A DNA stretch of 64,000 bases from Populus alba. Its lineage: Eukaryota > Streptophyta > Magnoliopsida > Malpighiales > Salicaceae. This document shows positions 50,781-64,000 of this stretch, piece after piece. A model generated the notes under the pieces. That model searched no databases and was not told where the DNA came from. It worked only from the letters and a program-made list of their open reading frames with translations. The DNA is taken from the NCBI RefSeq assembly GCF_005239225.2, contig NC_133289.1, positions 3,231,501 through 3,295,500 of the forward strand, read 5' to 3'. Position 1 is the stretch's first letter, and every line of letters begins with the position of its first letter. The translations under genes and the position numbers were made by a program.

Positions 50781-52860
50781 ATAAAAATCAAGTAGGAGAA
50801 AAGAAAAAGGTAAAAAACATTAACATGTGCCAAATTGATCACAACTATGCAACACGCATCATTGTTTTGTAGAGGGGACGCAGAGGTGCTTTACTCGATG
50901 CTTTGGAAGCTAGGTTTTGGCCACTAGACGACACCGCACCCACTATTTAAAGGTGGCGGTCACTATTCATCCATCTTTGTTTTTATTTTATTCTTTTATT
51001 TATCAAATTATCTCATTACCTCCGATGACACTCAATAATTACTAAATAACCAAATGTAAAAGAAAAAATAACCTTCAAGTCAAAAGCATTTTTTTTTAAT
51101 TTTTAATGGCAATGAAATAATTTACTTGTTTAAAAATTAAGTCAAGGACCAAAATGACCATTGACACAAGTTTTTTCTTTCTTTCAAAGGCAATTAAGTA
51201 ACCACAATGCTCCGTACAAATGTAAAAATACTATCTAACCTGTTCTTTCTCGTAATAATTAATGTATCCCGTGAAAAAACTTTCTTATTTTAAGACCTAT
51301 CTTAATGTAATTAAGCTTAAAGGGCATATCAATAGTTTTAGAGTGAAATAATGAACTCTTTTAGCTTAATATATAATAAATTCATGATTCAACAGAGACT
51401 TAAGGTTTAGCATTGTGATAGTTTATGCTTTTTAAATTGATTTTTTGTATGAAAAATATTAAAGTAATAATTTTTAAAAAAGTTTATGATTTTTATAGGT
51501 TGATATAAAAAAATATATTTTAATATATTTTTAATTAAAAAATATTTTTTAAAAAATATAATACATTACAATACCAAACACACACTTATAATAACCTAGC
51601 TATAGCTTAAGAAATTCTTTCATTAACAAATCCCCCAACTTTGTTACTGTTTTGAAAAAGAAAATTCTAAGTTATTGGATCATTGTATCGACTTGCTGGT
51701 GAACAAATCAACTATTTTTATTAAAATAATAATAATTTTTTTTTTAGCATTGCCCAACATAGTTTAATCAATATTTCGTTAGATTAGCTAATTTTTTTAA
51801 AAAAAATCAATTTGATCAACTAAGTTTTACTAATCAACATCTGATTTAGTTTAACTTAAATCAAAGTACGATTAAGAGATTAACCAAGTCAATTTTTAGT
51901 TCAAGTTTACTAATCATGTTTTTTTTTTTTTTGGGGGATTATTTGTTTGACTAAATCTGTATTTTTTGCTATCTTGTTTCAACATTACATACAAGCAATT
52001 GAACCTTTAAAATTCATTGTGATCACGGTTGAATTGTCTGTGAGGCGAATTTTCTGGGTTATTTTTCGAGGAAGATGCTAAGCATTTGTTGCCATGCATG
52101 ACTTTTTCTGGGATCCTAAGATTTCAAAAGCATACCAACGGTTCAAAGAAGTTTAGTTTATTAATCATTTAAGAGGTGGTCCAGTGATTAGAGTTTGAAA
52201 CTAAAAATTTTATTTTTTTTATAATTTCAGGTTTGAGTCATATGATCGCCACTAAAGACTTACCTGGTTGTTAACTTCAAGGTTCATAAAATTAGTTGAG
52301 GTGTGCGCAAACTGATCCAAACACTCATTTTAATAAATAAATAAATAAAATTTAGTTTATTTAAGAAATAAATCAATAGAAAGCGAAGATGTGATTTTGA
52401 ATATGCCATTTCATATTCTCAGAGAAGGTAATAAAATAATTGCAAAAAAGACGGAGAGAGAAAGGAAGGAAGAGGCTTCCATGGAGATTCGTCTCATGAA
52501 TTTGTTGGACAAACTTACAATTCTGACTTCAAAAAATCAACTTTTAGACCTCCATTGGCAATTGCTGGAGGCTTTCCAAGTTACCACCACCAAGTCTTTC
52601 ATTTAAAAAAAAAAAATCATTTATCATTTTTAACATCCTTTTCTTTTGACTTTTTGCGTAGACTTGTATTATTGACAAGCAACACAAGTGAAGTACACCT
52701 AGCTTTCTCATTTGGTTTCCCATGAACCCTATAAAGAAAGAAGCCATTCCCTCAATTACCCCAATTGTTGATATCTAAATTCAATTGTCGAGCTTTCAAT
52801 CCACTTTTACAATTTGGCCCCCTGTCCCAGTCCCGAACCAAAAAAAAAAAGAACACAATG
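50781..52860. other. intergenic, AT-rich
   Basis: 50860-50970 is G+C-richer ('gacaccgcacccac'), perhaps an end of the preceding repeat. 51405-51595 is a MITE-like copy. The frames at 52391-52606 (plus) and 52544-52747 (minus) show no known domain. Confidence 0.4.
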
Positions 52861-52865
52861 ATATA

Positions 52866-52900
<35 letters not shown>
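52861..52900. repeat. (AT)n microsatellite
   Basis: About 20 AT units with one C interruption. Confidence 0.9.
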
Positions 52901-55900
52901 TGGTATTTTTGTGGGTTGGATGATGATAAAATATCAGCTCCGGAGTGTATTGTTGTCTCCGTATATATGATTTTTTTTAATGTTTATAAATTCATTTTAT
53001 CAATATATTTATGATATATTAAAAATATTATCATTGAAACTCTGATGTGTTTGTAATATATTTTTCTCTTTCTTTTATCTTTTGTCTCTTCATTTGATGT
53101 TATTTTTTTATATATATAGCTGTTATATTTTTTATTCATTTCATAGTCATTGACTCTTTATAAAACATGTATATTGCCTTTTGAGAGCATGAATTAATTT
53201 GCTAGAGGAGAATTGAAATTTAAATTGCCCGTACGCTTCATGAAAAAGCACTAGAAGGTGCATGGACAAATAAAATCAAGAGGAAAGATGGAATTCAATC
53301 TCTTCATTGATATGCTAGCTCCTAAAAAAAATATAGATTATTCTAATTATCAAAGAACACATTACTTGGATTATATTGATGATATAGTTTTATCATATAC
53401 AAATCAAAATTAAAACAATATTCACATTATACTAACGAATAAAACTATACACTATACACGATGTTGATTAATTAACTAAACATTTTATTGGAAAAATGAA
53501 AGAAATTAAGCTAGAAGGAACGAGGAGAGTGACCCCATAGTTTGACTTAAAAAACATATCAACCCATCACTTTCACAACTTGCTATATTTATTATAAATT
53601 TATAATGGTAGGAGGAAATCTAAAGATGGTTGGCATTTATTCTATTTTATGCATAGGTAGGAAGGAAAACTGAGGAGAGGGTGAGAAAGCAGACAAAGGC
53701 TAGCTCCACAATTACGGCAAAATTAAAGTCATAAAAATACTAAAAAAAACATATAATACTTACTAGGTGTTAGGTTCGAATCTCCGTCCATTTTTTTTCA
53801 TTAATTAATTAACTAGTTGACAGCATGATAAGTATATATTTTGTAATTTTTTACCATGACAATATTTATTTGATATCTATACATTGAAAACTTTAATATA
53901 TATTATTTTATTGATGAGATAGTATATGTTATATGAATTCTAGAAGATGATACGGTAAACGAGGCACGATGATGAGGAAAAAAACAGTTTCGAAGAAAAT
54001 CCCTTATTTTTAAATTTTTTTTTGATAAAATGTAAAAAGTTATATAAAAAAAAAAACCTTACTTCTAATAGTTTTCCGTTAATCTTTTAATAATTGTTTA
54101 TGTTTTGTTTTGAAAAAAATTAAAACATCTTTTTAATTTATCTATATTAACTTAGATTATCAACTCAGTCCTTGCCCATCCTGAATTAGTTCATATATCC
54201 GACTGAGCAATATAAAATTGTTTATTTTTATATTTTAAAATTAATTTTTTTAGTTTAAATTAATATTTTTTTTTATGTTTTTTAATATATTTAAAAAAAC
54301 ACTTGAAAAACAATCATTACTTTATTTTCCAACACCGGTTAGTAAATTTAAAAAATATAATACAATAGTGTCCTGTAGGATGCACAACGGTGCATTCACA
54401 CATGGACAGCTCCGCAACAATCATAAGAAAACAAAAGAAATAAATACAATAAAAAGTCGCTTTCCTTTTATTTTGTTTTTTTATTTGTTACTTTGGGGCA
54501 TGACAGCCCACAATATGGCTAATTCGGTCCTTGTGAACTCAGTGGGTGGCACTCACGATGGGATGTCAATTGAGTATAAGAAGAAGCATCCAACGAGAGG
54601 AAAATAGAAAATGGTGTTTTCTGTTTTGACTTGTTCATATCCACTCCTTTTGTTCTTGTCTTTGATGATGAATGTGAACTAGTCATATGCCTCATTATTC
54701 GTGCTCTATACTTTCTCTTGTTTAATTTGCTTTCTACCCCTTGTTTTTTTGTTTTTTAATTCTTCTTAACGTGTTCTTTTCGTTATATATCATGCGTGCA
54801 ACAATTTTATCTGAACCCGAATTCGATAGATGTTGATTAAGATCAATTTATTTTGATAAATTTTTTGGATAATTGCTTTACATGATAAGTAATGGATATT
54901 TAATAAATATTGTGAAATCTAATCTCAACTTGATCTACGATATGTATATTTGTATCATATAGATATATATATGCAGAATATTTATATTTTTTTAATACAA
55001 TGTAATATATACTTATTCTAATATTGACACGATACACACCTACATATTGTGTAATATTTATAATTTCATCATCTAATATATTTATCATGTTCAATAATGA
55101 AATAGTATTTAAATAATAGATGAACGGGATATGAAATTTAAAGTTTTTATTTATTGGGTTATCCGTAGGGTATATATGAATATGCCCAAACATGATTCAT
55201 AGATATTCATTGACATGCATAGATCTATGCATTTTTTCAATAAACACTTTATCACAATTATCACAATAAAGGTCCTTCCAAATCATTTTGTCTTCAAGAA
55301 TATCATTTCACTATTGACTCTGTAATACACCTCACGAAACCCTACTTTAATATGACTTCGGAATAAAAGGCAAAAAAGTATAGAATTTATTTTTAAAAAT
55401 ATTTAAAAAACCTAATTTCAAAAAAAAAAAGAGAAAAATAATTAAGTTCTGGTTTCTTTTTAATTCTTGTTCAAGGCTTTGGAAGTAGCATATTTCAAGG
55501 TATATTTTCAAAACAAACAGCTAAAAATAATTGGATGAAAAATCTCAGTTACATAAACTAAAATTATAGTTAACATTAACCCTACTTTAATCAATAAAAC
55601 ATGAAAATCAAATATTGTTGTCAGTTATTTTTAGAAATATTTTTTTTATTTTATTTTTAGCATGTCAAAACAATCTAAAATTATATATATAACATTCAAA
55701 TGATTTCAAAAATATTTTTAAAGTACAAAAAACAAACACACTTGATCCAAATTTTTTTACCTGCCTCAATTAAAGAGTTACTGGGCGTGCATAAAGATTC
55801 AAAGGAAAAATGATGTTTCCTCCTTCAATGATTTTCACCATAACCTGTGATCAGTTGACATGGTGATTGATCATGTCCGTCTATATTCATTCCATCACAC

Positions 55901-56799
55901 TGACCCTTCCAAGAGGGATTCTCGTTTTGGGCTCACGGTAGTTTTCATGGGAGATAAATATTAAATCATTCAATATGATAATTTAAATTTCTGAAATGAT
56001 TTTTTTTAATATTATTCAGAGCTTAACCGATTAAATAGTTATGAATTCAGTTTTTTTATTTAATTAAATTATAAAAATAATTTTACTTTATAAATTATAT
56101 TAAAAAAATAATATAAAATTATTATTTGTGTCAGTATTAATACTAACTCTCGTACATGTCATGTTTTGTATATAGTGTTTTGATTCATATTTTATTGTGC
56201 GTTATAATTTATTTTTTAAAAAATAAATTGGGTATGCAAGCTATATATATATATAAATTAAAAATGTCATGCAAGCATCTAATCAAATAAATTAATAATT
56301 AATTAATGTAAATAAAAAAAATCATTAACAATAACTAAAAGAAAAACTGAAAAAAATAAATTAAGATATTTAATATTATAAAATGAGATATTTATCTATT
56401 TATGTCTACTAAATTTATTTATTAAAATCAATATAAGATAATAGAAACTGAAACACATATAAAAATAATTGAATAAAATAAAATAAAAATATTATGCAAT
56501 GCCGAATATATTAGAAATATTATTTCAAAATAAATATTAATTTATAAAATAAAGCTCATATGTATAAAAAAAAAAAATTTCTTCAAGAATTAAATACAAA
56601 CAAAATATTTTTTTTTTAAAAAAACCTTTATTAAAAAAAAGGCCTGCAAAACTTGTGGCCTATGTTTTAAGATCATGATAAACCGATAGAAAAAAGATTG
56701 AAAATAACTACAAAATCAATTTTTTAAAAAAAAACATAATGTAGAATGATAAAATCATAAAAGAAAAAAAGAAAAAAAAAAATATTGAACTGCATTAAC
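52901..56799. other. intergenic, AT-rich
   Basis: No gene seen. 55630-55745 is a MITE-like copy. The plus-strand frame 54275-54607 (110 codons) has an AT-rich first half and no recognised domain. 53768-53790 contains 'ggttcgaatctccg', which resembles a tRNA T-arm without a tRNA around it. Confidence 0.4.
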
Positions 56800-57270
56800 T
56801 TTTCAAACTTGTGACTCGGGTCATTAAATCAAAAAACACCACAAATGAAAAAAACCAAAAAACTCAATCCCTAACAAATCAAACGTTAAAGGATGAGACT
56901 GAGAAAAAAAAAAATCAATCTCACAAAAAAATATAATTAAAAGAATGAGGGTAAAAATCAAAATAAAAAATAAATTAAAGGACATAAAGAAAATTTAAAA
57001 AGGGTTAAATTAAAAAAAAAATATTTAACAAAAGAAAAAAGAAATCAAAAGAATGAGAGCTAAATTGAAAAAAAATAAAACAATAAAACAAAAAAAAGCC
57101 AAGGAAAAAATTTCAGAAAATAAAAAAAATAAAAACCGAAATTGAAAACATAATATACGACAAAAATATAATTTAAGGACTAAACTGAAAACATAAACAA
57201 TTTTTATAAAAGGGTCAAGCAAGAAAATAAGAAATAAAAAACATAAGAATTGAAATTGAAAAATAAAAAA
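56800..57270. repeat. purine-rich repeat block
   Basis: A-rich units with 'gatgagactga', 'gaatgagggtaaaaatc' and 'aaattgaaaa' themes, related in style to 49840-50780 and 21880-22560. No coding frame on the purine-rich strand. The Phe-rich opposite-strand frame (57025-57366) is a composition artefact. Confidence 0.4.
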
Positions 57271-59305
57271 ATAAAAGATAAAGTGTGTGCATTTCTTTGG
57301 AAGAGAGAGAAAATAAGGGAAGAAAAAAAAAAGAAATGACTGCCAGCAAAAAAAACCACTAATCATTTGTTGTCCATACTAGCAGGAAGAGAACACAATG
57401 ATGTTTTTAAAGATACAACAAAATGACAGGTTTATCTATTGGATGACGTTGCATACGCCAATAATTTTTTCAAATAAAAAATTATTTTCCAACTTAAAAA
57501 AAAAACCCTAAAAAAATGCATTTTTTTTGTCTTTTCTAATGGTAAAAATGTATTTTTACCATATTCTAAGAAGCCAAAAAACCAAAAAATCCATCAGTCA
57601 ATTTTTATTCTGACTCAGGGTAAATAAGTAGTTTTATTGTTTTAAAATTTTTGAAAGGACAGAATAACCATTAATTAACAATTCTAGATTTTGTTGATAT
57701 TGAGGTAAACACATTTGTGCAAAGAATTTTAAAAAAATTAACATGCTCTCAAACAATATTTTAATGACCAATAGGCCATTAAAAAAGATCAAATTACCCT
57801 TTGGCGCCCACCAAGGCTCCCATTTAATTACATCCAATGGCAAATAAAGTAATTTTACCATAACATGAAAAACTCACTTCCTGTATATTTCATGTTGATA
57901 GGTTGATGTGAAATAATAAATAAAAAGGAATTAAACAAAAAAGAAAAAAAGCTTTTAGAGAAAGAAACTAAGAAATAAAAGCAAAGAAAAAGAAGAAAAA
58001 AGATAGAAAAGAGAAGAATAGAGAATGAGAAAATATGCAACTTTATAATTTTTATTTAATTCATCAAAAACTCATTTACGTTTAGAAAATATGATATAAA
58101 TACTAAAATCCTAACTAGAATAACTAATTGGACTTATAGCACACTAAATACAATACTCAATAATAATTAAATCAAACCCGAGAAATAAAATCTAATTAAC
58201 AAACCTTAACTAAAATTTCAAATAAATTAAACCAAAACATAAATTAAAACCTAATCTCAATGACTTAGATTATTTTCTATCATTTATGATCATAAAATTC
58301 AAATAAATTAAACCAAAATATAAATTAAAACCTAATCTCAATAATTTAGAATATTCTCTATCATCTATGATTATATAAATATATAAATAATGTCTTGGTT
58401 CCGATAGATTCAGCGCCATGAGCACTTGAAGACACGCATTCGATTCAAGAAAAGCTATCCCACTTGAATAATAAGCAAGACCATGAGCAACATGATTCAA
58501 ACATTCTCAGCAACTTTTCAATGCCATTTCATCTCATCAACACGAGTTTTAAATGAATAAACGATGTGAGACAATCTGATAGAATTTGCTGCTATCGTCA
58601 TGTTCTTCACTGTTGTGATTTCGGCAACAATGGCGATGAAGTCGTGTAAACACGTGTAAAATGAAATTCACGTGCGAGAGAAAAAGAAGAAGGAATTGTA
58701 TAAAGGAGATGAGAATGGCCGCATAGCCATCTTGCCCTGTCAATTTGTCAGACTCTCCTTTAGTCGTTCTTGGTTTCGTGTGGTTTTTTTTTTTAATATG
58801 GCCGCCTTGACTAGTTTGAAAGAAATAATACTTAGCACAAAGCAAATGCTCCAACAACGACGCACTCCAAACAAAATTTAGCCCATCAAAATTAACAGAC
58901 CTTAATTTTCACGAGTTTTTTTTTGGAATTTATTACATTATTTTAAAAATACATGTATAATCATAAAATATTATAAAAAATAACATAATTTAATGAGTAG
59001 CAGATGATACATACTACTCTCTTAAATTACTAAATGACTTGACATAAATTACAATAAAAACAAATAAAGAAGAGAAAAAAGAATGAAAGAAAGAGGCTTA
59101 GAGGCACTTATCTCGTAGTTTCTATGCGCACTCAAGATCTCTAGCTTAGACCATTTAATAATTTAAAAGTTTATAGTGACACATGTAATTCACGGGTTGC
59201 CAATTTTATTAGCTAAATTTTGCTATTTTTTTGGACTGAGTTTTTTTTTCTATGTTAATGTTAAAAAAACAAAAAAACTTAATTTTTTTCCACCAGACCA
59301 CAATG
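57271..59305. other. intergenic, AT-rich
   Basis: No gene seen. 58400-58880 is G+C-richer, with competing short frames on both strands that match nothing I know. Confidence 0.4.
58217..58378. repeat. tandem duplication, 81-bp unit
   Basis: A unit starting 'ttcaaataaattaaacca' and ending near 'tatgatcataaaa' is repeated once head to tail (58217-58297 and 58298-58378) with several substitutions. Confidence 0.75.
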
Positions 59306-59533
59306 GACCTGTGCGCATGGGCGTGTCCGACCGACTACAATGAAGCCCTTCAATTCTTAATGCAATGCAACACACAAACGGCTCAAAGCAATCAAATATC
59401 TTCGCCTAGCAAGAGTGATGAAGATCAAGTCAACAAGCTAATGGACTCAAGTGGCAAGTGGACAGCAGCTCTCCCGGCAAATAAACTTCGTGTCTTCGTG
59501 ATGTTTTTGACACAAGTCAACACACATTCATGA
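59306..59533 (+). CDS. unrecognised small ORF, 75 aa, convergent with SDP1
   Basis: From the second in-frame ATG (59303-59308 region, reading MDLCAWACPTD) the frame gives about 75 residues, hydrophilic in the middle and hydrophobic near the end (LRVFVMFLTQV). The composition is less AT-rich than its flanks. No domain recognised. It converges on the end of SDP1, about 350 bases away. It may be the last exon or a fragment of a decayed gene. Confidence 0.25.
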   Translation, partial: DLCAWACPTDYNEALQFLMQCNTQTAQSNQISSPSKSDEDQVNKLMDSSGKWTAALPANKLRVFVMFLTQVNTHS

Positions 59534-59885
59534 GCATACACATGCATTGATGGAGAGAGGGTCAAATCCCATCTCGTTTGCTGAAATCTAAGCATGTGGA
59601 TTACAATTGTTGCATAGCATGCGCAAAAAATTAGTTTACAATAGCATGAGCCTGATGCTGCTAGATTGCTTTGAATTGTTTTCTATAATTCACTACTAAG
59701 AGCAACCTCTATGAACTTGTTTAGTATTGTAGTTTTCGTTTAATAGAAATTCAATTTTTTTTTCGAAAACATACTCTGAATCTCGTCTATGAAACTCCAC
59801 TTGTGACAGAAACCTTTGATTGACAGTAACCCGGGAATCAACTCCACCCAATATTTTGGAACAGTAATGCAGAAGAAACTCAAAG

Positions 59886-62800
59886 TTAACCATCCACGAC
59901 ATGCTTCTCCTGAATGTCATGAACGACAGAATCATCTGTGTGATCAAGAGCCGAAGCTGATTTATGCAAGGAATCTGTTGCAGGGGAGTTGTCTTCGTCT
60001 GCAGCATAGTCCGATTCTGAGCTAGCATCCATGTCCTTTTCAGGACAATCAAGCTGAACACATTCAGGAACTTCACTATTGTAATTCTCCAAATCATGGA
60101 TCCTACTGGGACGTGCCAAATCTTCTTTCTTTACAATATTCAGCACAAACCCGTTATGGATTCTTTCAGGCTGCAAAAAATCTCCTTCGGTGACTGTAAT
60201 GCTAGAACCACCAGTAGAATTTCTATTGCTAAAATCTCTCTGATCAAACTCACTATCTGAATTTCTATCTGGCGTTGTCACTCTTGAGATCTGATTATAT
60301 GGATCCCTGCCTCCCATCTGAGCCCCAGGTGAGTTAGGATGAGCCATGAAGCCTTTCCTTAGCTCAGAATCCATATCCAGACTTTGCACAAAGTCAATGA
60401 ACTTATTTGCAGAAGCAGTCCTCATCAAAGGCCCTCCAGATCTTGTCCAAGAATTCAAATCTACACTTTCAGATTCACTATCACTTCCATCATGATGTAG
60501 GTTGCGTTGAGTTCTCAAATTCCTACCAGTAGAAGTTCCTCCAGCCACACCAACTCCTTGATGGAATGTTGAAGCAACATCAGCAAGGAAGTCTTCTTCA
60601 AGTGAACCTGTTGAGTTTTCTCTTGCCATGCAATTCCAAGAAGGAATTCTTTTTGAAGCACTAAATCTCAATGTGCTCGCAGAGCTTGCTTGGCCATGAG
60701 AAGCAGCAGCAGCTCTCTCAGCACTCCTTTTGAGTCTACGCATGTGGTTCAGAACAGAAACACACTCATCAAGAGCAAGCTCAATATCACAATTAGCTTT
60801 TATGGCAGAAAGCTTCTCCCATGTACACCTTCTGCCTTGGTTTGATGCCTTTTGAAGCTCCAAGTGATTTGGGTTTTGAATAATTTTTGAGTACTGCATC
60901 ATAAACAAGAATTGGATTCAAACAGCCAGTAAGTCACCATGGGAAAGATTGTCTTTTAATTCACTCCGCATAATTCTGTTTTCTTTTTTTGACAATGGAC
61001 CACAGAAATATGTAATTGATTCACATGCCATACAACGCACGGAAATATGATCAGAAAATATGGGTTTTAAATCATATATGGTCAGATTGATGAGCTTTTG
61101 ATTTCACCATTCCTACACTGATTAAGAAACGTATATATACACCTTACAATTCTAGGTCCCAGGTTAATTGATATCATGGTTTTAACTGCCACCTTACTGA
61201 GGTGTAAAATTTTCATTTGACATGTACCTGAGCGAGTGTGGCAGGCATAACAACAGTAACATCACCTTCCCATTCTTGAGCAAAAAGCTTGGCAAGTCCA
61301 CCTAATGGAAAACCAAGTTCCAATACCTGATTGCATCTATGTTTTACCTCCATCTCAGCGAGATGAGCAAGCTACAAAGTTAAACACCAAAATGGATTAT
61401 TTTTGTTTCATCAGAACTGTAAAAGATAAAGGCTGAAAAATATGAAAAAGAAGCACTCAACTTCAAGAAAGGACCAAGAATTGCGAACAAGAATTATAAC
61501 TGAGAACAAGCATTATAACTGAAATATCTCTATGCAAGTACACCTTCTGTTTGTAAAGGCTACCAGCTTAGACGATCACTACCCCAGATATTGCGTTTTG
61601 AGTCATATTCAAAACCTACATCTAGAACTATTAATCAACACCAACAAAGAAAACATTTTGTTAAGGAAAGAAGTCAAATCCCCAATCCTCTTGCATTCCC
61701 TAACATCAACTCAACCAACCATCAATTGAATCGCTAGAATCACTAGTTATGAGATCCTAAACCACTGCAAAGCAAACATGACCATTAGTCAAGTCTGTTG
61801 TATGGAGTTCATATGAAGAGTTCACATGTCATGAGTGATTTATAAAGAATTTTCAGCCTCTAACTGGAATAGCTATACATTAAAAGAGAAGATGACTAAT
61901 GGTGAAAAGGACCAAAACGATGAACTGGAGGGTCAAAATCCGTGAGGCATTGATCCAAATAGTTTAAATAGACAGAAATTTTTTGACTCTCACTCCATCC
62001 AGGGACGGGAATAAAAACTAAGCATTCCAAAGTAAATTAACAACTACGCTGGTAAAGTTCAATGACAAAAAAGAAAAGCAAGCATCTTGAGAAGACTTTT
62101 GATGTTCCATGACAAATATAATAACAAATACACACCAAGAGCAAATGAGACAGAAGAAAAGGTAAGTTTAAAGCAATGTGTGCATTACCTTGGCAGCAAA
62201 GCTACCCCCATATGCCCTGATTATATCCTTCAGTCTCAACAATGGAGCAATGTGAGGATTCGCCTGACTTACAATAAAATGATTGACATTGAATAGTTCC
62301 TTCAATTGTATCATTGGTAAATCAATCTCCAGGCTACCATCCCTCCACCTACGCATAGGTGCATCAGATCCTTCCTCAGGATCCAGATTAAAGGGTGGGT
62401 GATAAGGCACAAGTTCCCCACTTCTGTCCTTTGCCATTAGTTCCTGGGCTTCAAAAAGGCCAGGAAAAGCACAAGAAGCAGTGACTGCGCTCCATATAAC
62501 AACATGAGGGGAAGTAAGGTAATTAAGGCATCTAGGGGGCTCATGCTTCCTAGGTGAGCAAACTGTGATCCCAAGAATTCGACCAGTCATGTCATAAGCT
62601 TCTTGAAATGTAAGATTACTTGTAAGATGCCTTAACATCCATTGCAACTGCCGGATTTCATGAACAGCTCCTTGTCTCATGACCCTCTTCACAACTGTGA
62701 AAATTCCACCCAATTGGTCAAAAAACTGAAACGAGTTCCAGGAATCCTCAAAAAAACTCTGCAGCTCTGGCCACGATCTGGTGGCAACAACTGAACACAT

Positions 62801-63607
62801 AATTGACCCCACACTAGAACCAGCAATTATTCGGGGCATAAGCTTGTGCTCTACCAGTGTTTTAACCACACCCACGTGAAACGCTCCAAGTGAAGCACCT
62901 CCACTCAGAAGCAAAGCTGTTCTCCCAAAAGCATGTCTCGTTTCATGCATGAAAGCAAGCTTTTCTTCCAATGAAAGCTCCTCTGAATCGGAGTCACAAA
63001 CCATTCTTAACTGAGTTGAGACCTCGTCAATATATTCCTTTATGAGCTTGGGCACTTGAAGCCTACCCTTGTGAAGCTCAGGGTTACACATATTACCGAG
63101 ATTTCTTACAAGATCGGCTCTCATAAAAAAGATTATATCTCTAAGACATCCCTCTTGGCGACGGTGGTGGAGCTCTTGAAGCTTGTTCCTGACTAGTTCT
63201 TCATCATAGAGATCACATTCGTGCATCTTTGGGGTCTCTTTATCAAGCATTTTAGCAGCATGAAACCACTCCTCGTATGTCAACGCAGTTCTCATCGTAT
63301 TCCTCCAAAATTTCCTCCTATACGCTGTTTCGGCCCTCAATTTAACATTCGCATATCTTTTCAATAAAAATGCAATTATCGTCATCATGGCCAATATCCC
63401 TTGTGGATTCCTTGGATGAAACCATGATAACATAGGAGCCACAAATTCACCAAATCTATAAATGTAATTCAACAACACATGAAAGATTTTTTGCCTCAAA
63501 TGTGAGATTGATTTACAGAACAGAACTCTGAAAGCAATTGTCCTACCAATGATCGATGAAGGTCCGATTTTGAAAGGGTCAACATTGGCCTCATTGCTTA
63601 TATCCAT
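59886..63607 (-). CDS. SDP1: SDP1-like patatin-domain triacylglycerol lipase
   Basis: Three coding exons with GT/AG junctions, all in phase 0: 63607-62189 (473 codons), 61371-61228 (48 codons) and 60893-59886 (335 codons plus stop), giving 856 aa against about 825 in Arabidopsis SDP1 (from memory). The N-terminus carries the family's hydrophobic segments (about residues 40-85). The patatin domain starts at about 230: oxyanion loop SGGASLGAF (235-243), nucleophile elbow GSSVG (263-267, catalytic Ser265) and catalytic Asp in the DGS motif (Asp423). The C-terminal third is Ser/Asp-rich and probably disordered. SDP1 acts on the oil-body surface and starts storage-oil breakdown in germinating seeds, and limits oil in leaves. 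Sequence agreement with SDP1 continues through all three exons, so the identity is firm. Confidence 0.96.
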
Positions 63608-64000
63608 ATCTTAGCTAAAACCAAAACAAGAAAGAGGTCTGTAATTGGAAGCGGGGCCTTCTTTTGTCAAAGCTCAAATCTAACAGCAGAATTAGCTTGT
63701 ACGAAACAAATATGAAACAGCTACAATAGATGGTCACTAAGGAATTAAATTTCACAATTGTGAAAGGATTGTATGTCAAGACTTTGATTCTAATGAGAAT
63801 GAGAAGGACAATAAAACAATTGAATCTGTCTCTCCCTGGATAGGATGGCAATATATAGAGAGACAATGAAGTACACAGAATAAAGATAAGCAATCCTAAT
63901 GCAAAAGGACTAGCTATCGCAAAATAAGAAGATATTGACAAGTAACAAAAATCCAACCCTTGTGATCCTGTACCGTGTCAACAAGAAAAACAGAATCTTA
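63608..64000 (-). other. SDP1 upstream sequence, cut by window end
   Basis: Moderately AT-rich, probably 5' untranslated region, possibly with a leader intron, and promoter of SDP1. No other gene is seen. The 113-codon minus-strand frame at 63615-63956 is hydrophobic and has no known family. Confidence 0.4.

Overview
The window looks like nuclear DNA of a woody eudicot, most likely a Salicaceae/Populus-type genome (inference). It is very A+T rich, with long gene-poor stretches full of AT-rich dispersed repeats, short introns in plant-type genes, and LTR, TRIM-like and LINE remnants. Every gene I recognise is on the minus strand: a PMT-type methyltransferase (25862-30577, seven exons, 599 aa), a nuclear intron maturase of the nMAT3 type (34946-37309, single exon, 787 aa), a calmodulin-like protein of the CML35/36 type (47345-47974, intronless, 209 aa) and the oil-body triacylglycerol lipase SDP1 (59886-63607, three coding exons, 856 aa). 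From memory, Arabidopsis has SDP1, nMAT3 and a PMT gene as consecutive loci on chromosome 5, and a CML36-PMT6 pair in a related block on chromosome 3. This would be a conserved syntenic block stretched by repeat insertion. A decayed PPR gene lies between the methyltransferase and the maturase.

The first 25 kb has no gene I can identify. It holds a short unrecognised ORF (503-754), a TRIM-like element with 78-bp LTRs (1691-1981), a diverged tandem array (8964-10380), a G+C-richer promoter-like island (10630-11640) and a nested mobile-element complex at 13.4-20 kb.

That complex has three layers. An old LINE remnant (minus strand) is split by a young Ty1/copia element (14268-19477) with 226-bp LTRs that are identical by eye, a 5-bp target duplication (ccaat), a tRNA-Met-type primer site and a polypurine tract. 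The copia polyprotein carries two in-frame stops and a gag frameshift, and is interrupted by a 542-bp TRIM-like insert (about 15941-16493). The insert is not a normal LTR-internal-LTR insertion. It begins with only the last 28 bp of an LTR and ends with an LTR lacking about its last 17 bp, and the two partial LTRs share 11 bp. That is the order expected of a captured TRIM RNA or a one-LTR circle, and it is the most interesting observation here.

From 37 to 59 kb, outside the CML gene, the sequence is mostly AT-rich repeats: MITE-like copies including an adjacent inverted pair, a second 78-bp-LTR TRIM-like element at 40931-41196, and purine-rich arrays. A promoter-like segment at 49588-49620 has no reading frame below it. 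Work was by eye only. Repeat boundaries and gap descriptions are approximate; the exon joins of the methyltransferase and SDP1 rest on GT/AG sites, frame continuity and conserved protein sequence.
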